A DNA stretch of 64,000 nt, from positions 1-64,000 of the forward strand of contig JAHHGZ010000021.1 in assembly GCA_019359595.1 (NCBI GenBank), written 5' to 3'. Positions 25,513 to 35,535 of this stretch are shown here, in pieces. A model generated the notes under the pieces. It worked only from the letters and a program-made list of their open reading frames with translations. It made no database searches and was not told the DNA's origin. Source of the DNA: Cyanomargarita calcarea GSE-NOS-MK-12-04C (GTDB taxonomy: Bacteria > Cyanobacteriota > Cyanobacteriia > Cyanobacteriales > Nostocaceae). Both the position numbers and the translations under genes were made by a program. Every line of letters begins with the position of its first letter. Positions within the stretch are counted from its first letter, which is position 1.

Positions 25513-28296
25513 TTACCTAGATTCGGCTGTTTCCACTCGGAAGCGTTCCACCGAAGCAATCAAGTCGCGGGATACACCTACTAAGTGTTGTAAGGCTCCG
25601 GAAACTCGTTGAGCTTCTTGAGAGGTTTCTTGCGCTGTCAATTCTACAGATTGCATAACGTGAGCAACCGCGCGAGAGGTTTCAGTTTGTTCTACAGTGT
25701 CAGTAGTAATCGAACGCACAAGTATATCAATGCGATTCGCTACTTGAATGATATTTTCTAGCGATCGCTTGGCTTCTTCTGCGAGTTTTGTTCCTTTAAT
25801 TACCTGTTGTGTCCCTTCTTCCATCGCTGTCATTACCGAGCCGGTTTCGCTCTGAATTTGCATCACGATTTGTTCGATTTCTTTGAGGGACTTGGCGGAT
25901 TTATCAGCTAGCTGGCGGACTTCATCGGCAACGATCGCAAACCCACGTCCAGCCTCTCCCGCACGTGCAGCTTCAATACTGGCGTTAAGTGCGAGCAAGT
26001 TTGTTCGGGAAGCAATCTGGGAAATCAAAGCCACAATCTTGGAAATTTCTTGCGATGATTCGGCCAGACGTTTTACTTTCCGGGTTGTTTCCGCAACAGT
26101 TTCGCGAATTTCGAGAATACCTGCTACGGTATTTTCTACAGCTTCCCCACCTTTGAGGGCAATGGTACTCGCATCGCGGGCTACGGTTTCTGCTTCCCGT
26201 GCGGCTTCTGCCACCCGTTGGATGGAGTCAGTCATCACCTGCACGGAATTGAGCGTCACGGCCAATTCTTCTGCTTGCCGCAGTGCATCGCTAGATAATG
26301 CCCTAGCAAATGTTTCAGAATTAGTCGCACCTTTTGTCACTTCCCTTGCCGCCACCTTTACCTGTTGAACGATGTCTCGCAGGTTTTGAATCGTCAGGTT
26401 AAAAGCATCAGCGACCGCACCTAATACATCGGCTGTGACCTCCGCTTGCACCGTCAAATCACCTCGAGCGGCTCCTTCTACGTCATCAAGCAGACGAATT
26501 ACTTGACGTTGGAGGTTTTCTTTAGCTTCCTCCTGTTCGTCGGCTTTACGTTGAGCTTCATTTGTGGTTGTAAAAATAACCCGCGCCATTTCGTTAAACC
26601 CGGAGGCTAATTTACCCAATTCATCTTCCGAGTACACCGTCGCTTGGGCATTTAAATTACCTTGGCGTACGGCATCAAATTGGGTTTGCAAATCCTTGGT
26701 AGTGCGGCGAATTTGCTTGAGTGTGAGAGTTCCCATAAAGCCAGCAGAAACGGAACCAGAAACTAATGCGGCTAATGCCATTGCCCAGCCTGTGTTTCGC
26801 ACACCTTCTCGCTGTGTGGCTGGAGCAAAGCTAGTGGCAGCTAAACTGACTGTAGCGACTGCAAGCGCCGAAACGATGCCCACCGTACCGGCAATAAACC
26901 AAGGTTTGCTATCTAAAGAGGCATTTTCTAGAGGTGCTAGCAAGCCTTGCTCAACGCTGACACTTGGTTCAATGTTGCTGACATCTGATTGAGTAAAGAC
27001 TGGTACAGCTTCTTGAGAACCAGTAATACTGAATAATTCTGAGTCGCGATCGCGATTAACATCTCTTGCTTCTGGAACTGCCGATGTCTCGACAACTTTA
27101 TGGCGTGATGTACTTTTAGTATCAAACGATCCCGAACGAGATACAGCTTCATCAAAAGTAGATTTCCCTCCGGTGAGGTCAAATCCGGGAATATTCCCTA
27201 AATCATCAAATTCATCAAAATCGTCTAAAAATTCTATATTGTTGCTTTTAGAAACGTTCCCGCTGATGGTTGTATTTCTGTCTTCACTTGAATTTAATGT
27301 CTCGGAGCCAAATGCCGACTCAAATGCTTCAAAGTCAAAGCTCTCATCACCATCAAAACTATTTTTTTCGTTTGAAGAACTTTGAAAGTTTTGTTCTTCT
27401 AAGGTGAAGGTGCTATTTAACGAACTTGTTTGTGAAAAGTTTTCTTGAGAAGCATCTAAGAAATTATTTGTTGTTATCGAATCATTTTTAAGTGCTGTTT
27501 GCCCCATTAATAAAGTTTCATCATCTAGACTCTGTATTTTAAAGTTAAAATCTCCAGTGCCGTCGTCTGGATATTCTCCAATTAAGTTGCTCGGTGGTAA
27601 ATCAACTTGGGGAACTGCTGTATTTTTCTGAGCAGAATTTGTATCTTTTGCCCCAGAAGGTTTCAGTTCACCATCTGAAATATCTTCCTGCCAGAAAGAA
27701 GGCAAATCTATTGATTCTCCATCCTCACTATCTTCATTTAAGGCAAAAGGGTCGTTGCTACCAAAGTTTGTTGACTCCGATGCGGAATCAAATACAGTAC
27801 TATCTGTAGGCATCTCAAATGGACTGCTTAAAGATAGTTCTTCAATCACGTCCACAGCGCTTGGATGCTCGCCAAAAGGATTTGAATCAAACCCCTTGCG
27901 ACCATTACCATTACCCACCAAATCTTCTGATTCGTCTTGCCCAGCAGCTAAAGGATCTGAAGCAAAATCCATTTGAGAAGCGCTGTAACCCGCACTACCA
28001 AATTCACTACTATTTTGCCGCTGGTACTCATTAATATTCGTTAAACCATTGTTAGCAAAATCAATAAGTTCTTGGTCGTTAGTTAACTCCAAAACTTTTT
28101 GATATTCTTCCGTCGCGATTTCGTACTTCTGTAAAACGTAATAGATGTGACCCCGCAGCAAGCGAGTATTGGGGTCACTGGCCACATTTTGCACCACTTG
28201 GTCGATTAAAGTGGCTGCCTGTTCATAGTTCGCTTGCACATAGGCTGCCCGAGCCTGTTCGTAGATTTCAAGGTAATCTTCTATACTTGCTGCCAT
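25513..28296 (-). CDS. hmpD: Methyl-accepting chemotaxis protein of the hmp locus
   Basis: I start at ATG 28296 ([19 protein letters not shown], 927 residues) since GGAGG lies 6 bases before it; the upstream frame to 28332 would overlap hmpC. Domains: TPR-like helices (~1-100), an acidic disordered region (~110-450), two membrane helices ([20 protein letters not shown] and [18 protein letters not shown], ~460-530), HAMP repeats, and a long methyl-accepting coiled coil with the hairpin tip [20 protein letters not shown]. No GAF photoreceptor domains are present, unlike PixJ, so the input is probably not a bilin light sensor. Such proteins are usually polar in hormogonium cells. Confidence 0.93.
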   Translation of the reverse strand: MAASIEDYLEIYEQARAAYVQANYEQAATLIDQVVQNVASDPNTRLLRGHIYYVLQKYEIATEEYQKVLELTNDQELIDFANNGLTNINEYQRQNSSEFGSAGYSASQMDFASDPLAAGQDESEDLVGNGNGRKGFDSNPFGEHPSAVDVIEELSLSSPFEMPTDSTVFDSASESTNFGSNDPFALNEDSEDGESIDLPSFWQEDISDGELKPSGAKDTNSAQKNTAVPQVDLPPSNLIGEYPDDGTGDFNFKIQSLDDETLLMGQTALKNDSITTNNFLDASQENFSQTSSLNSTFTLEEQNFQSSSNEKNSFDGDESFDFEAFESAFGSETLNSSEDRNTTISGNVSKSNNIEFLDDFDEFDDLGNIPGFDLTGGKSTFDEAVSRSGSFDTKSTSRHKVVETSAVPEARDVNRDRDSELFSITGSQEAVPVFTQSDVSNIEPSVSVEQGLLAPLENASLDSKPWFIAGTVGIVSALAVATVSLAATSFAPATQREGVRNTGWAMALAALVSGSVSAGFMGTLTLKQIRRTTKDLQTQFDAVRQGNLNAQATVYSEDELGKLASGFNEMARVIFTTTNEAQRKADEQEEAKENLQRQVIRLLDDVEGAARGDLTVQAEVTADVLGAVADAFNLTIQNLRDIVQQVKVAAREVTKGATNSETFARALSSDALRQAEELAVTLNSVQVMTDSIQRVAEAAREAETVARDASTIALKGGEAVENTVAGILEIRETVAETTRKVKRLAESSQEISKIVALISQIASRTNLLALNASIEAARAGEAGRGFAIVADEVRQLADKSAKSLKEIEQIVMQIQSETGSVMTAMEEGTQQVIKGTKLAEEAKRSLENIIQVANRIDILVRSITTDTVEQTETSRAVAHVMQSVELTAQETSQEAQRVSGALQHLVGVSRDLIASVERFRVETAESR

Positions 28297-28312
28297 TACT
28301 TGCCTCCGAATT

Positions 28313-28843
28313 TCATCCTGCCCATCGCGCACTCCGCAAAATCGCCATTTGATCTAACAGTCGCAAGCACTGTTTTTTTTCTGCACCTAATAACCATTCT
28401 CCCCGTAAAAAAGGAGCCATAGTATCTGGCACCGATGTTGGTGGCAAAAGATGCTGAACATCAAGCCAGTCCATGCCGCCAATTCCCTCGACAGCTAAAC
28501 CCACTATCGTGTCTTGCTCTTCTACAGCAATTACTGGCATTTCTGCTCGATCTGTATTTAACGGAGTTACTTCCCCAAGAAATTGACCCAAATCAGCCAC
28601 CCAAATTACTCGACCTCGTAAATTTAGAGTACCCAAAAGTAAAGGAGAAGCATTAGGAATTGGGGTAATTCGATCGGGACTTAGTTCGATTACTTCCCGG
28701 ATGCCAGTTGCAGGTAGTGCAAACTCCTGACGTGAGGGAATGTAAAACCGTAAATGCAACTCACCTTCAGGACTTTCTACTTGTAATTCTGGACGGAAGT
28801 CGTCTTGTCCGCTGCCTCCTAAAAAATCTGGTTTACTGACCAT
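28313..28843 (-). CDS. hmpC: CheW-like adaptor of the hmp locus
   Basis: The 176-residue protein is a single CheW domain that couples the methyl-accepting protein to the CheA. The run [23 protein letters not shown] (about residues 29-51), then [22 protein letters not shown], is the typical CheW core. A GGAG site lies about 6 bases before the ATG. It ends 16 bases before the hmpD start chosen here and begins 13 bases after hmpB, so transcription as one unit is very likely. Confidence 0.92.
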   Translation of the reverse strand: MVSKPDFLGGSGQDDFRPELQVESPEGELHLRFYIPSRQEFALPATGIREVIELSPDRITPIPNASPLLLGTLNLRGRVIWVADLGQFLGEVTPLNTDRAEMPVIAVEEQDTIVGLAVEGIGGMDWLDVQHLLPPTSVPDTMAPFLRGEWLLGAEKKQCLRLLDQMAILRSARWAG

Positions 28844-28856
28844 GTTGTCTCCATTC

Positions 28857-29222
28857 TTATCCTCGCAGCAGTTGTTTGACTGTTCCGACCAACTCGGTTG
28901 GTTGAAACGGTTTGGCTATGTAGGCATCCGCACCTTGTTTCATACCCCAGTAGCGATCGAATTCCTCACCTTTGGAAGAACACATCACTACGGGAACATT
29001 TTGGGTTTTTGGGTCAGATTTCAGCCGACGACAAACTTCATAACCATTCATCCGGGGCATTACGATATCCAATACCACCAAATCCGGACAAGTACTTTCT
29101 ATAGCCTCTAAGGCTTCTACCCCGTCGCTAGCGTGAGTGACCGTTAAGCCACTTGCTTTCAGGAGGTCTGTGATCATCTCCCTCTGTGCGATACTATCTT
29201 CCACAATCAGAACTGTACTCAT
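28857..29222 (-). CDS. hmpB: CheY-like response regulator of the hmp locus
   Basis: The 121-residue receiver starts at ATG 29222 (MSTVLIVEDSIAQREM), with GGAGG 14 bases before it; the longer frame adds 16 unlikely residues. The acidic pocket (VEDS), phospho-acceptor Asp in LVVLDIVMPRMNGYEV (about residue 52), and the Lys in AYIAKPFQPTE are all present. It has no output domain, so it acts by protein contact, probably on the pilus machinery. Confidence 0.93.
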   Translation of the reverse strand: MSTVLIVEDSIAQREMITDLLKASGLTVTHASDGVEALEAIESTCPDLVVLDIVMPRMNGYEVCRRLKSDPKTQNVPVVMCSSKGEEFDRYWGMKQGADAYIAKPFQPTELVGTVKQLLRG

Positions 29223-29344
29223 ATAATGCCTATCTACCTCCTGATGTAGATGTCCCTTTAATTGGAACATTGCCTGATTTCCCCGAAAACATTTAGTGTA
29301 TAAATTAATTCTATTCCTTCATGAACTTACTAAATAATCAAGTT

Positions 29345-30607
29345 TTACTTGGGATTGGCTAATTCTGCGATAACATTTTTTACTCCATCTTTAATTGAAT
29401 CCACAAGTGTTGTGTTTCCTCGGTTTGAGTAAGCAATACTGCAATTGACATATTTTTCTACCAGTATTAATAACTCCGTATCCAGGAATGGTTTTGTTAA
29501 ATAATCTGTCGCTCCTGCGATTTTTGCTCTCAAACGTTCGCTAAATTTGTCATGATTCATAAGCATGATAATCGGTATAAAACGAAATGCTGTTGAATGT
29601 CTCAGCATGGCACAAATTTCACAACCATCCAATTGAGGCAGGGCAAAATCGCACAAAATTAAGTCTGGTTGATGTTTAAAAATGATACTTAGTGCCTCCA
29701 ATGAATTGGTGCAGATGATCGCTTCATAGCCTTGTGGCTTCAATATCGACTCTACAGTCTCACAGATAGTCTGAGTATCGTCAATACATACTATCCGCGT
29801 TTTTCGGTTTACCTCTAAGTCTGGTTTTGATATACGGTAACTTTTTGAAGTATCGGGGAATACTATCTTCAGCCATCCTTGTTCTACGTATGGGTATATA
29901 GCCTTGGCGACAGTGAGAATATCCCGGTTGAGGTAGCGAGCCAGTTGACGCAGGGATGTTTTACCATCTGCCCAATGTTGTAACTTATTAACGGTTGCAG
30001 TCGGTAGTGCCGAGCGTAATTTCACGATGTCAGCAAGTAACGGAATTTGCTCGGGAGACTGAATATATGGATATAACTGCTTCCATTCTTGCCGTTGCTT
30101 AAAGATTTTGCTGATTAGAGGAGCAACTTCCAAGTTAGTTAATTGTGGCCTAAGTAAAGAACTAGAATCGAAAATGAAACTGCCTTGCTGTAAACTCAAC
30201 AGGTCAAAAAGAGTCTCGTTTACCAAGCTGTGGATGATACTACGACCAATATGAGGGTCAATAATATTGTGTTCCATCAGCGCCCATAGATAGGCATACT
30301 CAGCCACTGAAAACGAACTTAAGGAAGCTAAAAGATTTTCATTAAGTCGCTTTTTTTGCTGGTAATGACGCAAGTAATCGTTTACCCGAGAGAAACTGCT
30401 ATTGCCATCAGCAGCATAAATAATTTGACCATTGAGAAAAAAAATATACCAGGATTGCCGACTGCAGTTATGGTCTAAGCTACTCAGAAGGTGTTTGCTG
30501 CTCCCTCCATTACTGTGGTTTTCAACAAACAGTAGCCCAGTTCCCTGTCCCAATTCAATTAACTGCAGGATACTGCGAATATCAATTTCGTTTAAATTTC
30601 CCTGCAT
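29345..30607 (-). CDS. hmpA: PatA-type response regulator of the hmp locus
   Basis: The 420-residue protein has an N-terminal PATAN (DUF4388-like) domain (NLNEIDIRSILQLIELGQ...GLLFVE, FFLNGQIIYA), a central helical segment (~100-250) and a C-terminal receiver (~270-390). The receiver has VCIDDTQ, the phospho-acceptor Asp in LILCDFALPQLDGCE, and Lys in DYLTKPF. The same layout is found in PatA, PixG and PilG-like proteins. It is the first gene of the operon, 122 bases before hmpB. Confidence 0.92.
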   Translation of the reverse strand: MQGNLNEIDIRSILQLIELGQGTGLLFVENHSNGGSSKHLLSSLDHNCSRQSWYIFFLNGQIIYAADGNSSFSRVNDYLRHYQQKKRLNENLLASLSSFSVAEYAYLWALMEHNIIDPHIGRSIIHSLVNETLFDLLSLQQGSFIFDSSSLLRPQLTNLEVAPLISKIFKQRQEWKQLYPYIQSPEQIPLLADIVKLRSALPTATVNKLQHWADGKTSLRQLARYLNRDILTVAKAIYPYVEQGWLKIVFPDTSKSYRISKPDLEVNRKTRIVCIDDTQTICETVESILKPQGYEAIICTNSLEALSIIFKHQPDLILCDFALPQLDGCEICAMLRHSTAFRFIPIIMLMNHDKFSERLRAKIAGATDYLTKPFLDTELLILVEKYVNCSIAYSNRGNTTLVDSIKDGVKNVIAELANPK

Positions 30608-31042
30608 TTAGCTAAAAGGCACTCCTTGTAATCCCGAGCCGCATATGAGTTTATCTTGCCCAGAACGATCCATAAAAATAAATGCCCAGCCGTCTGATTA
30701 CCTGATTGTGGGTGTCGTTCAAATCGGCTTTTTTCCTTGAATCTTCCTCCTAGCCTTTAGACCCTAGCTTCTAGCCACAAGTAAACTATAAATCTTAATT
30801 TTTTGTAATATACCTTACAAGGCTTAGTAATAACACGGTAGTCACTACGACTGCCATCAGTACAGAATATAAAAACGCGACAAGTCAATTCTATAAAAAT
30901 TAAGACGTGACGGCGATCGCGTCTATAAATAGCTTTCTTTTGTCTTTTTTCCCTAACCTTAGGTGCAATGAGACAGAACCACGTAATTATTTAATGTATA
31001 GTTCCTAACAAAAGCATTAAGTGCATCAAAAGGATTAACGGT
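30608..31042. promoter_or_regulatory. Divergent promoter region of the hmp operon and hmpF
   Basis: These 435 bases separate hmpA (minus) from hmpF (plus) and must hold both promoters. No coding frame is present. Hormogonium sigma-factor (SigC/SigJ) control of homologous genes is known, but I could not confirm a binding box by eye. Confidence 0.55.
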
Positions 31043-32794
31043 GTGCTGTATTTAGCAGAAGTACAAAAACAAAAAGGTGGATTGCTCGGTGGTGGTGCCA
31101 AAACTGAACTAAAACTGTTGGCTTCTCAAAAGAATGACCAACAGGGATGGTCGCAGGTACCAGAAGAAGCGATCGCCACTGAAGAGGGTGGTAAATTAAA
31201 TGATGGTGCGCTCGTATTAGTTGAATTGAATCCGAATCGTCAAGTACAGCGGATTCAAGAGGCTGGGCGTCCTCTGGTTAATATTTTGCAAAATTTTTCC
31301 CGCCAAGTGGAAAAATTTAAGGTCAAAGAAGAAGAAATTGACCAGTGGAAGGAGTCACTGACGTTTCAAGCGCAGGAACTCAACCGTCGGGAAATCGAAA
31401 TGGAAGAGCGCTCGGCACATTTGCAACAACTGCAAGAGGAGTGTCAAGGGCTAGAAGCGCAAAGACAGGAATTTGAGACAAAGCAGCAAGAAATCGAGCA
31501 ACTCAAAGAGGAAATCGAGCGCAAAACTGAAGAACTCGAAGGTGCTTGGGAGCATTTGCGGGGTGAGCAACGCCGCTTAGACGAGTCTCAAGCAGAGTTC
31601 CAGTCGGGGATGGGGTTGAATCAGGAGCAAAGTCGGATGGTGAGTGAGTTACTTAATCGCTTGTCGAATTCAACTGCTCCAACTGAAACTCTACGAGAGC
31701 ATTTAAATTCGGCATTTGAAGTCATCGAAACTCAGCAAGCTATTTTTAACCCCTACTGGCAACAATTAGAAGCGCAAAAAACTCTAGCTCAACAGCACCA
31801 GTCAGAAGTTGAACAACTTTCGGCTTCATTCTACGAATCTCAAAACGAATGGCAACAAGCCCAAAATTCTTTATACGAGCAAACAGCGGAGTTAAAAGGC
31901 AATACAGCGGTGCTTAGTAGCAAGCAAGAGTATGCTCAGATCCTCAAACAGCAGTTGCGACACCAAGAAGAGTTATATCAACAGATTTGCTCCTTGGCTG
32001 CAATGTCTGGTGATGTGGTTCTAAGGCAGCAAGTGGATGTCGAAGCTTTGCAGAATATGTCTTTAGAAGAACTGCAAAAAACAGTCCAAGACTTGCAGGA
32101 AAAGTTGGATATAGACTCTAGTTTTGTTAACGATCAAGAGCAGGAACTAAAATACAAGCAAGAGACTATAGATGAAATCCAACAAAAGTTAAACCAAGCA
32201 TCACCAGGCGATCGCAGCGAATTAGAAATAGAACTGGCAGATGAAAAAGACCTCTTTGAGATGCTAAACGAATCTTTGGTGGGACAACGACGCAGCTTGC
32301 TGGAACGACAAGAGTCTCTCAAACAACACCAAGCAGTACTCCTACGTCGTCAAGGACATAAACCAAATAATACAAAAGATGATAATAATATTGATTTAAA
32401 ACCTATTCTGGCGCATATTGAAGCCCAGCGGCAACAGCAGTTAGAGGAACTGCAAATACTGGAACGTGAAATTGAGCAAATCCGTAGCGGTATTGAGCTA
32501 GACCAAGGGATGATTGACAATTCCCACCATGAGCTCAATGAGAAGCGCCAAGAATTAAAACTTATGGAAGAAAACTTGTACTTGCACAAAGCCGCAATGG
32601 CTGAGTCTGGCAGTAGAGTTGATGTCTATCAAGAGACACTACAACCAATTCAGGATGGACTCAATGGGTTACAAAATAACCTCCAAGCAATTGCTGATAA
32701 TCTGGCTCAAGTCCAAGAAACTGGCGATTATCAACTCCAGGCTGTTAACGAGATGCGTCAAACTCTGGAACCTTTAATATCCTTAGATTCCTGA
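31043..32794 (+). CDS. hmpF: Coiled-coil pilus motility/taxis protein HmpF
   Basis: The 583-residue protein starts with GTG (MLYLAEVQKQKGGLLGGGAK). The N-terminal ~85 residues form a small conserved domain, and most of the rest is heptad-rich coiled coil (QQLQEECQGLEAQRQEFETK and others; ~85-190, ~225-300, ~330-560). HmpF is conserved in motile filamentous cyanobacteria and is needed for type IV pilus activity and for pole-to-pole switching in hormogonia. It is divergent from the hmpA-E operon, as in Nostoc, and convergent with tilS with a 10-base gap. Confidence 0.9.
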   Translation: MLYLAEVQKQKGGLLGGGAKTELKLLASQKNDQQGWSQVPEEAIATEEGGKLNDGALVLVELNPNRQVQRIQEAGRPLVNILQNFSRQVEKFKVKEEEIDQWKESLTFQAQELNRREIEMEERSAHLQQLQEECQGLEAQRQEFETKQQEIEQLKEEIERKTEELEGAWEHLRGEQRRLDESQAEFQSGMGLNQEQSRMVSELLNRLSNSTAPTETLREHLNSAFEVIETQQAIFNPYWQQLEAQKTLAQQHQSEVEQLSASFYESQNEWQQAQNSLYEQTAELKGNTAVLSSKQEYAQILKQQLRHQEELYQQICSLAAMSGDVVLRQQVDVEALQNMSLEELQKTVQDLQEKLDIDSSFVNDQEQELKYKQETIDEIQQKLNQASPGDRSELEIELADEKDLFEMLNESLVGQRRSLLERQESLKQHQAVLLRRQGHKPNNTKDDNNIDLKPILAHIEAQRQQQLEELQILEREIEQIRSGIELDQGMIDNSHHELNEKRQELKLMEENLYLHKAAMAESGSRVDVYQETLQPIQDGLNGLQNNLQAIADNLAQVQETGDYQLQAVNEMRQTLEPLISLDS

Positions 32795-32804
32795 GTCATA
32801 AGGA

Positions 32805-33794
32805 TTATTTGAGATAAATCCAGTCACCTTCTACTGTTGCGATCGCACCACCTGGAAACGGATCGGTTTGCGATCGCTTGGGTGCTGTAATTAAAGCCGT
32901 AAGTTTTTCGATTTGCTCAAAACTCGGAGATGTTGGTAATACTTGCTGCAATATCTGACGCATTACCCGACGTTGTAGTGCTAGCGGTGCTTTTTGCAAT
33001 ACGTGACGGTTGAGTTTCAGAGGAAGGGTAAAGGTCTTAACCTCTAGTTGACCCTCACTCATTGCTTCAAGCCGCAATTCATGAGCAGTTTTTTCTAAAT
33101 ATTCGACTTCTGCTTGCAAAAGTTCTGCTGTTTGAGCTAGGGCTGATTCAACTTTGGGGTTGAAATTTTCTTGCAAATATGGTAATAATTCTTGACGGAT
33201 GCGGTTGCGGGCATATTTAAAATCTTGATTGGTGGAATCTTCCCAAATTGGTAGCTGAAAGTCTTGGCAGAATTGCCCTGTTTGGCTGCGAGTGATTTCT
33301 AAAAGTGGACGTATTAGTAGAATACCTTCGCGGTACGGGCGTTGCCATGTTAATGCCTGCAAACCATCAGCGCCGGTACCGCGAATTAAGTTGTAAAGTA
33401 AGGTTTCCGCGCGATCGCTTGCGGTATGACCGGTGACTATATATTTGTAGTGATGTTCTTGAGCGATCGCGCCCAGAGCCTGGTATCGCCAATTACGTGC
33501 AGCGGCTTCACTATTTAATGATTCGCTCGCTGTTTGTAGATAAAATGATACACCCCAAGTTTGGGCTAAATTTTTGACGTGATTGGCATTAGCTTCAGAG
33601 TCTGACCGCCAGCGATGATCGCAATGAACAATACCGAGATGCCATTCCCACTTAGGTTGTAAATCCAACAGTAATTTACTTAAGCATAAGGAATCTTGTC
33701 CACCGGAGACTGCTATTAATAAGCGTTCTTTACGGTTGAATAATTTACGCGATCGCACGGTGCGATGTATTTTTGCATGTAGGGGAGTCCACAC
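32805..33794 (-). CDS. tilS: tRNA(Ile)-lysidine synthase
   Basis: TilS ligates lysine to C34 of the CAU-anticodon tRNA(Ile), so that it reads AUA. The 329 residues form an N-type ATP pyrophosphatase with the PP-loop SGGQDS (residues 30-35), the conserved HCDHRWR (~59-65) and the HTASDRAETLLYNLIRGTG segment. The C-terminal ~100 residues are the helical recognition part, near the normal cyanobacterial length. It follows ung on the same strand, with a repeat element in the 124-base gap. Confidence 0.95.
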   Translation of the reverse strand: MWTPLHAKIHRTVRSRKLFNRKERLLIAVSGGQDSLCLSKLLLDLQPKWEWHLGIVHCDHRWRSDSEANANHVKNLAQTWGVSFYLQTASESLNSEAAARNWRYQALGAIAQEHHYKYIVTGHTASDRAETLLYNLIRGTGADGLQALTWQRPYREGILLIRPLLEITRSQTGQFCQDFQLPIWEDSTNQDFKYARNRIRQELLPYLQENFNPKVESALAQTAELLQAEVEYLEKTAHELRLEAMSEGQLEVKTFTLPLKLNRHVLQKAPLALQRRVMRQILQQVLPTSPSFEQIEKLTALITAPKRSQTDPFPGGAIATVEGDWIYLK

Positions 33795-33840
33795 AATGAG
33801 GGAAATGGGGAATGGGGAAAAACAACAACATATCTTCCCT

Positions 33841-33888
33841 CACCCTAGAAGGGTGGGGCTATACAAACCAAGCCCACCTGCGTGGGCT
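33841..33888. repeat. 48-bp double-hairpin repeat, copy 1
   Basis: CACCCTAGAAGGGTG forms a 5-bp hairpin and AGCCCAC/GTGGGCT a 7-bp hairpin with a 4-base loop. The same 48-base layout recurs at 50591-50638 with about six differences, nearly all in the spacer. REP/MITE-like dispersed elements have this plan. Confidence 0.85.
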
Positions 33889-33918
33889 AATTAACAACCA
33901 ACGACTAACAACTAACAA

Positions 33919-34593
33919 CTAAATATCTGGAATTTGCCAATCAATTTCTGGTTTACCAAAAGACTGTAAAGCTTTATTAATAGCAGAAAAAGGTTTACTA
34001 CCAAAAAAACCGTTGCGGGCAGAAAGTGGCGAAGGATGTGCAGATTGAATAACTAGATGTTTAGTTGTATCTATCAAGTTCAGTTTTTTTTGTGCATATC
34101 CGCCCCAGAGTACAAAAATAACAGGATCTTCTTTTTGATTGACTTTACCAATTACTGCATCTGTGAAAGTTTCCCAACCTTTATTTTTATGAGAATTTGG
34201 GGTATGTGCCCTTACCGTTAACACGGCATTTAACATCAAAATGCCTTGTTTTGCCCATGATACCAGGTATCCATTGTTGGGAATATTAAACTCAACATCA
34301 TCTTTAAGTTCTTTATAAATATTCACAAGTGATGGTGGTGGTTTAATTCCAGGTTTTACAGAAAAGCATAATCCATGCGCTTGGTTATCATCGTGATAAG
34401 GATCTTGTCCCAATAGTAAAACATTAACCTGTTCGTATGGAGTGAGTTCTAAAGCGGAAAATACATCTGCTTCCGGAGGGAAAATAGTATGCGATCGCCT
34501 TTCTTCTGTAAGAAATTCTTGGAGTTTAATAAAATACGCTTTATCAAATTCAGCAAGTGCTTGATGCGAGGAATTGGGAAGTTTTTGAGACAT
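33919..34593 (-). CDS. ung: Uracil-DNA glycosylase
   Basis: UNG removes uracil from DNA arising from cytosine deamination or misincorporation. The 224-residue length is usual for family 1. The water-activating motif GQDPYHDDNQAHG (Asp64) and the DNA-intercalating loop HPSPLSARNG near the C-terminus are both present, with LLNAVLTVRAHTPNSHKN in between. It precedes tilS on the same strand. Confidence 0.97.
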   Translation of the reverse strand: MSQKLPNSSHQALAEFDKAYFIKLQEFLTEERRSHTIFPPEADVFSALELTPYEQVNVLLLGQDPYHDDNQAHGLCFSVKPGIKPPPSLVNIYKELKDDVEFNIPNNGYLVSWAKQGILMLNAVLTVRAHTPNSHKNKGWETFTDAVIGKVNQKEDPVIFVLWGGYAQKKLNLIDTTKHLVIQSAHPSPLSARNGFFGSKPFSAINKALQSFGKPEIDWQIPDI

Positions 34594-34810
34594 ATTTAAA
34601 AATTGACTACTCAGGCAATTGTACTAACTGATAATTTAATTGTCAGCAAATCATCATTAAGAGGCGATCTCAGAGTTCACAGAGTTTGGCAGAGTTTTTA
34701 GAAATGTATTATTTACATCTATCAAAAGCCTTGGTTGTGATATCTACCTAAAGCGGGGTTAATCTATCAATACCGACTTCTACGATTTTGTAAGTGATGT
34801 GTAATCAAGG

Positions 34811-34836
34811 TACCTCAGTAAACTTTGATTTGCTGA
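34811..34836 (+). promoter_or_regulatory. Hairpin in the leader of the carotenoid-protein gene
   Basis: CCTCAG and CTGAGG (with AAA/TTT inside) form a stem of about nine pairs ending ~27 bases before the ATG at 34864; CGGAG lies between them as the ribosome site. Placement suggests a leader structure that may affect mRNA stability or translation. Confidence 0.4.
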
Positions 34837-34863
34837 GGCTTCATTCAAACAATCGGAGATTTT

Positions 34864-35319
34864 ATGACGTTTGCCACTAATAACAAAACCAAACAAGCTG
34901 TAGAAAGTTTTCGCAATTTTGATGTAGATACTCAGCTTGGTTTGCTGTGGTATGGCTACAAAGATATTAAAGATAATTTGATACCAGCAAATCAAACCTC
35001 GGCTCAAGAAACTGCTGCTGCTTTATATGATGCTATCAAAGGTATGGATGAGCAGCAACAGCTACAAGCAATGCGTGATATTGCCAGCAGTGCAAGTAGC
35101 GATATTAGCCGTTCATATAAAGCTTTGAGTTCTAGTGGCCGATTAGATGTGTGGTTGCGGCTGGCACAAGGTATGGATAAGGGTGTCGTTATTCAGATGC
35201 CTTCTGACTACGAACCTCCTGCAAATACTCAGCAGTTTGTAGATACTATCACAGACTTGGATTTTGAAAATCGCGTTGATTTTATACGAAGTATTGTGAT
35301 GGAAATGGGTTCAAACTGA
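34864..35319 (+). CDS. Helical carotenoid protein (OCP N-terminal-domain homologue)
   Basis: The 151-residue all-helical protein matches the carotenoid-binding effector domain of the orange carotenoid protein, without the light-sensing C-terminal domain. Counterparts of OCP Trp41 and Tyr44 are Trp29 and Tyr32 (LLWYGYKDI), and Trp110 corresponds to Trp97 (LDVWLRLAQG). HCPs bind carotenoids and act as singlet-oxygen quenchers or, in some clades, phycobilisome quenchers; the clade cannot be set by eye. No CTD homologue is in the window. A good ribosome site (CGGAG) precedes the ATG. Confidence 0.93.
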   Translation: MTFATNNKTKQAVESFRNFDVDTQLGLLWYGYKDIKDNLIPANQTSAQETAAALYDAIKGMDEQQQLQAMRDIASSASSDISRSYKALSSSGRLDVWLRLAQGMDKGVVIQMPSDYEPPANTQQFVDTITDLDFENRVDFIRSIVMEMGSN

Positions 35320-35379
35320 GAAAAACTAGGGAATAGTTAATTGTTAGTTGTTGGTCAATACTGCTCGCTTAAGGGTCAA

Positions 35380-35483
35380 GAAATAAATTTCACAGCTTAA
35401 AGCTTAAACCCATTTTAATGGGTTTAAAATCTTATTCAGTAAGCTTTAAGCTTACTTTAGCTTTAAGCTGTGAAATTTATTTC
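35380..35483. repeat. Nested 104-base palindromic element
   Basis: Perfect 25-bp outer arms (35380-35404 and 35459-35483) enclose two further hairpins: TAAACCCATT/AATGGGTTTA (35405-35426) and AGTAAGCTT/AAGCTTACT (35439-35457). Folded, it gives a three-way junction. It lies between two convergent genes and may terminate both transcripts or be a small mobile element. Confidence 0.85.
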
Positions 35484-35535
35484 AGGGCTTAACTAACCAA
35501 CAACTAATTTTGCTTGCTCATTCTCCACTCAATTT

